A stretch of DNA of 22,151 nt, taken from contig MU646358.1 of the NCBI GenBank assembly GCA_026770585.1, forward strand, positions 775,458-797,608, given 5' to 3'. The notes below the pieces were generated by a model that was given only the letters and a program-made list of their open reading frames with translations, was not told the DNA's origin and did no database searches. Every line of letters begins with the position of its first letter. Positions within the stretch are counted from its first letter, which is position 1. The position numbers and the translations under genes were made by a program. Positions 16,081 through 22,151 of this stretch are shown here, piece by piece. Source of the DNA: Baffinella frigidus (Eukaryota; Cryptophyceae; Cryptomonadales; Baffinellaceae).

Positions 16081-16217
16081 AGCTCTGTGCGGTGCTAACT
16101 GTCCTGCCCAAAACAGAGTGCCTGAACCCTCTGCCTGCCTCAGATGTGCATCTAGAGTGCCAAGAATGATGTTTTCCGAATCTCCCGTGGCGGTAGGCGT
16201 ATACGTTTTTGACCGTT

Positions 16218-16343
16218 CCACGCCAGAGTGCAGGAGGGGGTTGGAGTTTTTAAACCGCGGATTTCCGCGGTTTTGACTTTTGATAACCACTGCCTTGAAG
16301 GGGAATTGACTCTTGGCGACCCCTTCGAAGACTCTGGCGTGTG
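16218..16343. repeat. Family M hairpin, copy 1
   Basis: CCACGCCAGAGT at the left and ACTCTGGCGTGTGG at the right. Inside are an AAACCGCGGATTTCCGCGGTTTT hairpin split as AAACCGCGG/CCGCGGTTT, and GGGGAATTGACTCTTGGCGA shared (inverted) with 19020-19050. Confidence 0.8.
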
Positions 16344-16482
16344 GCGCTGGGATCCGCAGTATCCGCAGTAAAGTTCTATCTTGTAGCACCCATGAGTTTG
16401 TGATTTTATGGGCACCCAATAAATTTCATCTTACAGTTTTCTGGAGAACTCGACGTGATGACGTGGTTGCAACCGTCCCGTG

Positions 16483-16657
16483 TACCACCAGCCATGGGAG
16501 GTGGCTCAAATTGTGTTCCGGAAGTATTTTTCAACAGTCGATTTTTGGTACAAAATGTGGTAACTTTTGTCGCATCTACCCCGGATCTGGGGTAGATGTC
16601 AAGGCAAATCAAAAAGGTCCAGGGCACTATTTGAGCCACCTCCAAGGGCTAGTGGTA
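16483..16657. repeat. Family L hairpin, copy 1
   Basis: TACCACCAGCCATGGGAGGT then GGCTCAAAT at the left, ATTTGAGCCACCTCCAAGGG then CTAGTGGTA at the right; TA at both ends. The loop has CTACCCCGGATCTGGGGTAG. The segment before it (16344-16482) shows only a diverged CGATTTTATGGGCA repeat. Confidence 0.85.
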
Positions 16658-16919
16658 GGTCCTAGTCGTGCACGACTATTGTAGTCAGTACGAGGCGTGT
16701 CCAAAACGTATAGTAGGTAGTATGAGACACACGCCACACGCACGCCACGCCTTGTGGAGTGCGACAGTGTGGTGTGCAACCACACCACTATTCGGACGCA
16801 CACACCGTGCAAGGGAATACATGGTGGCCATGTTGGTTTCGATCCGCAAGAAACGCACGTGCATCTATTCCTACCCTAGGTAGCCTTGTCTGCCTTCTGG
16901 CGGCCGTGTTGGTAGCAAT
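16658..16919. other. Gene-free stretch with family P fragment
   Basis: Contains the palindrome GTCGTGCACGAC at 16664-16675 and family P phrase GGCCATGTTGGTTTCGATCC at 16825, which recurs near 19346, 19750 and 19828. Confidence 0.5.
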
Positions 16920-17060
16920 CTCATATGGAAACACTTGAAATTTACAAACTTGGTTCAATGAAATTTACTACACGTAATATTCTTTATTAGTAATGTTAAA
17001 GCAACCGTGTGGTAATTTTGATTGAAACCAAGTTTGTAAATTAAAAGTGTTTCCACATGA
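16920..17060. repeat. Nested hairpin with family F core
   Basis: Outer arms TCATATGGAAACACTTGAAA then TTTACAAACTTGGTT pair with AACCAAGTTTGTAAATTAAA then AGTGTTTCCACATGA. The inner F hairpin has ATGAAATTTACTACACG against GTGTGGTAATTTTGAT. Confidence 0.85.
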
Positions 17061-17131
17061 AATCAAGGTCTCTCTCTCTCTCTCGTGTCGCACGCGCAAT
17101 GCGCAGCACACCTAAACCTCAACCCTCAACC

Positions 17132-17322
17132 GCAGCAAGTGGCGGGGAGCGTGTGCTGCATGCAGCTTCGATACTACGCGCTTGTTGAACCCCCAACGCG
17201 CAATGAGCAGCACACCTGGTTTATGGTTTACCACGTTTCGGGTTTACGGTTCAACATAAAACCTTGACTGCAGGAAGTGGCGGGGAGCGTGTGCTGCATG
17301 CAGCCTCGATACTACGCGCTTG
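17132..17322. repeat. 48-bp direct repeat pair
   Basis: AAGTGGCGGGGAGCGTGTGC then TGCATGCAGC-TCGATACTACGCGCTTG occurs at 17138 and 17273 with one base change. A GCGCAATG-GCAGCACACCT motif also repeats at 17093 and 17197. Confidence 0.9.
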
Positions 17323-17381
17323 ACGTCAACAGGATCGTACGAGGTGCTCCTAACCGGGGAAACCTATTTTTCTTTCATTTG

Positions 17382-17455
17382 ATGGCAATAAAAATTACTA
17401 CACCATTCGTTCTTACTAGTAATATTAAATCATTCGTGGTGCTTCCCACCATTCG
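17382..17455. repeat. Family F hairpin, partly decayed
   Basis: GGCAATAAAAATTACTACAC at the left with TACTAGTAATATTAAA in the loop, as in 841-860. The right arm is hard to define. Confidence 0.55.
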
Positions 17456-17487
17456 CCGAGGAAACTCGCGCCCGGATATTTTCTGCA

Positions 17488-17590
17488 TCTCTCAAGTGGC
17501 GAGGGGGTCAAAATCAACCCCCAAGAGGTCCTAGGCAGGTCCCAGGGTCCTACGGTAGGGCGTATGAGCCTACTCGCCACTTGAGGGATA
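17488..17590. repeat. Family B hairpin, distant copy
   Basis: CTCTCAAGTGGCGAG at the left and CTCGCCACTTGAGGGATA at the right, core AGGTCCTAGGCAGGTCCCAG and CTACGGTAGGGCGTATGAGC. Ten kilobases from the main B cluster. Confidence 0.88.
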
Positions 17591-17664
17591 CTGATATTGT
17601 CTGTACACCTTGTACGCGGTGCTCTCCATCTCTCTCACTCCTCTCAGCCTCCCTCCAGTTCACT

Positions 17665-17802
17665 CCACACGGTGGGCTACGAACCTTTCATCAAAAGTCA
17701 ACTTGCTTTGATGCAATTAACTTGAGAGATTTTCTGGTGCAATTTGGTCACTCACCCCCCTGGAATCCAGGCCCAACGAAACCCTCGAAGCCCACCGTGT
17801 GG
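17665..17802. repeat. Family D2 inverted-repeat element, copy 1
   Basis: CCACACGGTGGGCTACGAAC at the left and CTCGAAGCCCACCGTGTGG at the right. Ends resemble family D (CCACAC-G-GGGCTACGAA) but the interior (GTCAACTTGCTTTGATGCAA) is unrelated to D. Partner copy inverted at 19375-19513. Confidence 0.85.
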
Positions 17803-17805
17803 TAG

Positions 17806-17937
17806 CAGCGGCCGAGTTCCTTTTCACCTTGAATTCAAGGTGAAATTCCGGTTAGGTTCCAGGGCAATGGATAAGATTCTAGTACAAATGGTTTAGATGG
17901 ACTGTATCCGTGAAGCCCCCGGTGGCTGCTAAGTGGA
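17806..17937. repeat. Family J element, copy 2
   Basis: CAATGGATAAGATTCTAGTA then CAAATGGTTTAGATGG, right end GGTGGCTGCTAAGTGGA. The left end is altered (GCGGCCGAGTTCC) and followed by the hairpin TTCACCTTGAATTCAAGGTGAA. Confidence 0.8.
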
Positions 17938-17989
17938 TCGAATAGAACACTCTCGAATCGAATGGACGATATCGTAGTGTTCTATTCGA
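17938..17989. repeat. 52-bp hairpin next to family J
   Basis: TCGAATAGAACACT and AGTGTTCTATTCGA are perfect 14-bp arms; the loop repeats TCGAAT. The next 140 bp (17990-18130) show nothing recognisable. Confidence 0.85.
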
Positions 17990-18130
17990 CCCCCATTTTC
18001 TTGTGCGCAGACACCTAGATCATACGAGGTGCGCCCCATCAGAACGACCGAGAGGAAAAAAATACTAGAAAAGGCGAACACTCCGATTCCCCGTTTGTTT
18101 GTGCGCACATACCTCATGGTTCCACTTGAG

Positions 18131-18306
18131 AATGCTAGAGGAGCCTATTTAAATTTGAGGTTCTAAACATTGGTACCAGGATAAGGTACAGTAACCTCGA
18201 GCCCGGAAAAATTATGGCAGGCGCGAGGTTACCTTTACGTTATCCTGGTACTTATTTTTTGGTAACAATGAACACATGTCGGTTTTAAATAGGTCCCTCT
18301 AGCATC
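18131..18306. repeat. Family K hairpin, copy 1, with internal hairpin
   Basis: Outer arms ATGCTAGAGGAGCCTATTTA and TTTAAATAGGTCCCTCTAGC. Inner hairpin at 18172-18251: GTACCAGGATAAGGTACAGT then AACCTCG, inverse CGAGGTTACCTTTACGTTAT then CCTGGTAC. Confidence 0.85.
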
Positions 18307-18383
18307 ATCGAGTGGTTGATTCAACTCCTGTTGCGTCACGTGTTCGGGCTGTACTCAACCACTGCGTGATTTCATCCGACCAT

Positions 18384-18524
18384 CCACCAGCCCTCCCAAG
18401 TGGCTCAAATAGTGCCCTGTAAGGTCTTCGATTTTACCTTGGATCGGGGTCACGTTTGACCCTGATCTAAGGGAAATCGAAAATGCCCCAGAGCACTATT
18501 TGAGCCACCTCCAAGGGCTAGTGG
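18384..18524. repeat. Family L hairpin, copy 2
   Basis: CCACCAGCCCTCCCAAGTGG then CTCAAATAGTGCCCTG, inverse CAGAGCACTATTTGAGCCAC then CTCCAAGGGCTAGTGG. The loop differs from copy 1 and carries GATTTTACCTTGGATC/GATCTAAGGGAAATC. Confidence 0.88.
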
Positions 18525-18595
18525 ATGCACCATTCACAACAACTCTGGGTCCGAAGGCTCCAATCGCGTCTTCTGCCACTCGATATTAATAAGGG

Positions 18596-18749
18596 TAACG
18601 GGCTGAAAACCGGGTAGTTGAGCCTACAGTATTGCCTACGGTAGGTCGTAGGGCCCTGGGGGGGGTCCTATGAAACATGAGGTCCTAGGGCCCCTACAGC
18701 CTACCGTAGACAATACCGTAGGTCTCACTACCCGGGTTTCAGTCCGTTA
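18596..18749. repeat. Family C hairpin, copy 3
   Basis: TAACGGGCTGAAAACCGGGT then AGTTGAGCC; right CTCACTACCCGGGTTTCAGT then CCGTTA. Core TTGCCTACGGTAGGTCGTAG and CCTACAGCCTACCGTAGAC. Confidence 0.88.
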
Positions 18750-18875
18750 TCTTATGAATATGGATACGCAGGGGAAACCCCGGACTCATAACACTGAAGC
18801 GTACCCCCAAATCAGGGCACGAAATCGTGATCCGAGTCGCCAGCGCAAATCCTCTGCAGGTCCCCCGTAGGGTCT

Positions 18876-19007
18876 TAGCTCTGCCTCAACCGGGTTGACT
18901 GACTACTTCGAGTTGACATGCTGGGTTTGCAGTACCCATCCGCCCTGGCGTGGGAAAGAGCCTGGGCTCACCGAATTGGTGAGCCCAAATTCACGGAGGC
19001 AGAGCTA
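18876..19007. repeat. Family E element, uninterrupted copy
   Basis: TAGCTCTGCCTCAACCGG at the left, ACGGAGGCAGAGCTA at the right, with GGGCTCACCGAATTGGTGAG inside. TA ends. Confidence 0.82.
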
Positions 19008-19145
19008 CCACGCCAGATTCTTGGAAGGGGTCGCCAAAAGTCAATTCCCCGAAAAAAACAGGGGGATTGTTTACTTTTGGGATGGTTGAACTCCAAAACT
19101 GGCGTTCCCAAAGGGAGCTTTCCCCTACAGCAGTCTGGCGTGGTA
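19006..19145. repeat. Family M hairpin, copy 2, sharing TA with family E
   Basis: TACCACGCCAGA at the left and TCTGGCGTGGTA at the right, with inner GGGGTCGCCAAAAGTCAATT. Its first TA is the last TA of the E element. Confidence 0.85.
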
Positions 19146-19200
19146 GGGTCTATTGCTCACCAGTCAGCGCAGCCAGCGTCAAGTCGCGCGCCGGAAAACC

Positions 19201-19241
19201 TTGGGTTTAGGGTTTAGGGTTTAGGGTTTAGGGTTTAGGGT
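19201..19241. repeat. Short TTTAGGG tract
   Basis: Five uninterrupted TTTAGGG heptamers in a row, ending in TCCTAATAACC. Confidence 0.9.
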
Positions 19242-19374
19242 CCTAATAACCCCGACCAGCTTCGTGCTGTACAGTGAACTGCCCCCCCTCCCCATTTTTG
19301 GGGGGAGTGTGTCCTAGTATTACAACCCATTCGCAGGAGGGAACACACGGTGGCCATCTTGGGTTTGATCCGTA

Positions 19375-19513
19375 CCACTCGGTGGTCTACGAGGGTTTCG
19401 TTGACTTCGGATTCCGGGGTGTTACGTGACCAACTTGCATGATAAAAATCCTTGAAGTTAATTGTGTTCAGATAAGTTGACTTTGGATGAAAGGTTCGTA
19501 GTCCACCGTGTGG
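19375..19513. repeat. Family D2 inverted-repeat element, copy 2 (inverted)
   Basis: CCACTCGGTGGTCTACGAGG at the left and GGTTCGTAGTCCACCGTGTGG split at the right. Interior GAAGTTAATTGTGTTCAGAT then AAGTTGACTTTGGATG matches the reverse of 17690-17720. Confidence 0.8.
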
Positions 19514-19551
19514 ATACACGCACTTGGCCTTCGACACACCCTGCCTACTCG

Positions 19552-19717
19552 AGAATGTAAGAGGGGCCTATTTACATGTGGGGTTGTAAAACTTTGTACC
19601 AGGATAGGGTGTTCCAACCTCGCGTCTGGCCCAATTTGGGGCGGAATTGCTCCAAAAGTAATGGAAGTTACTACACAAGGGCTACATTTCAGTTTTAAAT
19701 AGGCCCCTCTAGCATTA
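19552..19717. repeat. Family K hairpin, copy 2
   Basis: AATGTAAGAGGGGCCTATTTA at the left (first half decayed) and TTTTAAATAGGCCCCTCTAG at the right. It contains TTGTACCAGGATAGGGTGTT and an F-like GGAAGTTACTACACAAGGGC. Confidence 0.8.
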
Positions 19718-19732
19718 TCGTGAGGGCGCCCG

Positions 19733-19900
19733 GACGCGAAACGGCTCCCATTTTATTGGTTTCGATCTGTAACAAACGCACGTTTCTCTCTACACCCAGG
19801 AGCACAACCGGTGCGTTAACACGGCAGCCATGTTGGTTTCGATCCGTATTCCATAAATAAACAAATAAATACACGCACGTTTCTCTCGAACACCTGCAGC
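19733..19900. repeat. Family P direct repeats
   Basis: TTGGTTTCGATCTGTAACAA then ACGCACGTTTCTCTC at 19757 and GTTGGTTTCGATCCGTATTC ... ACGCACGTTTCTCTCG at 19831. Related single copies lie at 16825 and 19346. Confidence 0.75.
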
Positions 19901-19902
19901 AA

Positions 19903-20670
19903 CGCCCGGTGCGGATCAGCAGCTCCTTCGAAGGCTCCTTGTACTATGAGAGCCGCTTCGCAAATCAATTCACAGGGACTCCCACTGGTAACGCGCACGT
20001 TTCTCCCGAAAAGCAGGAGCAACGTCCGGTGCGGATCAGCAGTTCGTTCGAAGGGTGTGTCGACGCCATGCCTTCTGAAGAGGCCCCGCCTGCCATGGGG
20101 GTGCGTCTTCGCCCCCATGCTGACAGATCAGGCTTTCTAAAGGATGTTTTTTCAAGAGAGAAAACATTTTAAAGAAAGAAGTTTGTTGTTTCCAGCATTC
20201 TAGAACTCACCGTGTCCCTTTTCTGGACACGAGGAATATCTCAATAGATGGACACCCTACGTCCGGTGCGGGTCAGCAGTTCGTTAGAAGGCTGCGTCGA
20301 CGCCATGCCTTGTGAGGAGGCCCCGCCGGCCATGGGGGTGCGTGTTTCCCACAGTGTTATGCACGGTTTTATGCACGCGGTGTGGACGTGGTGTGGACGT
20401 GTACACGTTTCGAGCGTGTGATGCACGTGTTGTGCACGTGTTTTGCACACGGTGTGCACGTGACGTTATGCACGTGTTACGCACGTGAAGTCTTGCTCGT
20501 GGTTTGCACGTGCACACGTTTCGAGCGTGGTGTGCACGTGCAGACGCCGTGCACCCCCCGCATCGCAGCCGCTTCCGGGCGTGCTGCAGGATGCATGCAG
20601 ATCAGCACTTCCTTCGAAGGGTGCTTCGACGCCATGCCTTCTGAGAAGGCTCCGCCGGCCATGGGGGTGT
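19903..20670. repeat. Family N 80-90 bp repeats, three full copies and one partial
   Basis: CCGGTGCGGATCAGCAGTTC then GTTCGAAGGGTGTGTCGACG then CCATGCCTTCTGA-GAGGCC and GCCATGGGGGTGCG occurs at about 20021, 20257 and 20590, with a 5' partial at 19903. One frame stays open in every copy (RISSSFEGCVDAMPSEEAPP-type peptide), but no gene-level structure joins them. Confidence 0.85.
20424..20540. promoter_or_regulatory. Cluster of seven CACGTG motifs
   Basis: CACGTG at 20424, 20435, 20457, 20471, 20482, 20507 and 20535, mostly within GTGCACGTG, plus several GACGTGT/CACGTT near-matches from 20375. It may be a diverged short tandem repeat of TGCACGTGT rather than a regulatory region. Confidence 0.6.
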
Positions 20671-20820
20671 GCCCCCCCCCCACCCCCCCGCGCACCCTTC
20701 CCCGCTCAGGCACCGACGTGCTGCCTCGCTTTGCCGCTCAGGAGGTGATTGGATGCTTCCCAAAGCTTCGCTTTTTCACGGTTGTTGGTCCGAACACCGG
20801 TCGAAAACTGTGAAAAGCTT

Positions 20821-20963
20821 GTCCACTTAGCAGCCACCGAGGGCTTCACGGATACGGTCCATCTAAACGATGTGTACAAGAATCTTATCAGTTTGCATTG
20901 GATTCTAACCGCATCTCCCCCGGATATCCGGGGGGAAAGGAACTCGGCCGCTACTAAGTGGAC
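20821..20963. repeat. Family J element, copy 3 (inverted)
   Basis: GTCCACTTAGCAGCCACCGA at the left and GGCCGCTACTAAGTGGAC at the right; interior GTCCATCTAAACGATGTGTA then CAAGAATCTTATCAG. It includes the inner hairpin CCCCCGGATATCCGGGGGG. Confidence 0.85.
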
Positions 20964-21059
20964 GGAGCCCGATCCCGGCACAGGGTTTCACAGAAAACTG
21001 CGGGGCAGTATGTGGTCTGAATTGTGGGAAGCATCCATTGGTAAAGAAATGAGAGTGGT

Positions 21060-21205
21060 GGGTTTAGGTTTTAGGGTTTAGGGTTTACGTACAGGTCACT
21101 GGTAAACCCGAAACCCTAAACCCTGGACCCTCAACCCTACACCCTAAACCCTAAACCCTAAACCCTAAACCCTAAACCCTGAACACTAAACCTTAAACCC
21201 TTCAG
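21060..21205. repeat. Opposed TTTAGGG and CCCTAAA tracts
   Basis: 21060-21087 reads GGTTTAGG...TTTAGGGTTTA; after about 20 bp, 21105-21200 is CCCTAAA-type. The G-strand tract is followed by the C-strand tract, the order expected when two telomere ends are joined. Confidence 0.85.
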
Positions 21206-21283
21206 ATGCTGGTAACCCCTCCGGAGCTGGTCCAACGCGGGGAGGCTGCAGATCGGACTTCAGAAACGAGAGTGTTCATAGGA

Positions 21284-21424
21284 TACCGCACTGAAAATCG
21301 GGTAGTTTGGCCTACAGTACTGACTACGGTAGGCCGTAGGGGCCTAGGGGGGGCTCCTACGAAAACCCCTACGGCCTACCGTAGGTAATACCGTAGGCCT
21401 AACTACCCCATTTTCAGCCCGTTA
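21284..21424. repeat. Family C hairpin, copy 4
   Basis: TACCGCACTGAAAATCGGGT then AGTTTGGCC; right CCTAACTACCCCATTTTCAG then CCCGTTA. Core GACTACGGTAGGCCGTAGG and CCTACGGCCTACCGTAGG. It interrupts the O-type repeat region. Confidence 0.88.
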
Positions 21425-21524
21425 CCCTAGTAGTGTGGTGGGTGTAGGGTTCAGATGCTCGTCCAATGAGGCTGCTGATTGGACTGCACTCTGTCGACCG
21501 CGGGGCTGAACTGATGACGTCGAC

Positions 21525-21634
21525 CCATCAACTTAACGCGTCCGAGCCATCAACTTAACACGTCCGAACCATCAACTTAACACGTCCGAACCATCAACTT
21601 AATGCGTCCAAACCATAAACTTAATGCGTCAAAA
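21525..21634. repeat. 22-bp tandem repeat, five copies
   Basis: Unit CCATCAACTTAACACGTCCG plus AA; five consecutive copies with changes concentrated at positions 13-14 and the end. Confidence 0.93.
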
Positions 21635-22151
21635 GTGGAGGTATCACGGCTAAAGTGGAGGTGGCGCGAACGTTATGACTGAGGCTCATAACGTGACCGA
21701 CTGAACGTTACTACCAAAAACAGATGTTGGTGATCCCGCCGGAGATGGTGCAGCGTGGGAGGCTGCTGATTGGGCTGCATTCTGTCGATCGCGGGAGTGC
21801 ATCGTACCTTCATAATCACTACTCCAGGAGGAGGAGGAGGAGGTTAGGGTGTAGGGACTCGAGAGGACCTCCTCGATATATTCAAACTTCATCGGTCACG
21901 TCCCGACTTCCTGGTACAAACTCAACGGCAGTCAGCACTGGCTCGCCTTCTGCAGGATTCTGGGTCACGTGACCGTCAGTGCGCCTGAGGCCCTTGAAAG
22001 GCCCAATAACGTGACCGACTGAACGTTGCTACCAAACACAGATGTTGGTGATCCCGCCGGAGATGGTGCAGCGTGGGAGGCTGCTGATTGGGCTGCATTC
22101 TGTCGATCGCGGGAGTGCGTCGTACTTTCTCAGGTAGAGAGAGAGAGGGAG

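Larger units (their letters stand above)
21206..22126. repeat. Family O repeats, two near-identical 120-bp copies and two diverged
   Basis: 21687-21809 and 22005-22126 both contain AATAACGTGACCGACTGAAC (first copy CATAACG), CAGATGTTGGTGATCCCGCC, GGAGATGGTGCAGCGTGGGA and GGCTGCTGATTGGGCTGCAT with only a few changes. Diverged copies start at about 21206 and 21453. The 21810-22004 spacer has a GGAGGAGGAGGAGG tract and no gene. Confidence 0.85.

Noticed and set aside
19750-19860. tRNA gene suggested by GGTTTCGATCC
   Set aside because: Only the T-arm-like word is present. No acceptor stem, D-arm or anticodon arm could be folded, and the word belongs to the dispersed family P repeat.

Overview
This looks like nuclear DNA from a eukaryotic microbe, most likely an alga. 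Three things point there. Arabidopsis-type telomeric heptamers (TTTAGGG/CCCTAAA) occur in many internal arrays. GC-rich coding stretches are broken by GT-AG introns whose donors begin GTGCG. No bacterial-style operon or Shine-Dalgarno pattern is visible. One candidate gene starts with a signal-peptide-like leader followed by Ala-Leu-Ala/Phe, which resembles plastid targeting in algae with complex plastids (cryptophytes, haptophytes, stramenopiles). The telomere type and intron style would equally suit a green alga or prasinophyte, so I leave the lineage open.

Coding content is sparse. The one secure gene (2386-3382, + strand, two exons, 244 aa) encodes an acidic/basic low-complexity protein with a zf-trcl-like zinc ribbon, an RGG region and a C-terminal CCCH zinc finger, probably an RNA- or nucleolus-associated protein. 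A possible small or terminal exon lies on the minus strand at 1361-1756. A divergent pair of gene starts lies near 14.1-14.4 kb. The minus-strand member (first exon about 13633-14095) has the targeting-like leader. The plus-strand member (14375-14994, two exons with matching phase) has a signal peptide. Neither has visible downstream exons before repeat DNA begins, so both may be fragments or may have very long introns.

Nearly everything else is repeats. 3.4-4.6 kb: degenerate direct repeats and a 30-bp tandem array just after the zinc-finger gene. 4.3-8.2 kb: a cluster of short hairpin elements with long terminal inverted repeats (families A and B here), flanked by or ending in TA like Tc1/mariner-type MITEs. 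7.6-10.3 kb: telomere-like arrays mixed with family C and D hairpins and a satellite. 10.6-12.5 kb: AT-richer mosaic with a perfect 51-bp palindrome. 12.8-13.3 kb and 15.2-16.1 kb: CCCTAAA arrays. 16.2-19.7 kb: at least ten further MITE-like hairpins, some sharing their terminal TA. 19.7-20.7 kb: an 80-90 bp repeat and a CACGTG-rich block. 21-22.15 kb: telomeric arrays, a family C copy, a 22-bp tandem array and a 120-bp direct repeat. No transposase, reverse transcriptase, rRNA, tRNA or CRISPR was recognised. Family letters A-P are labels made for this annotation only.
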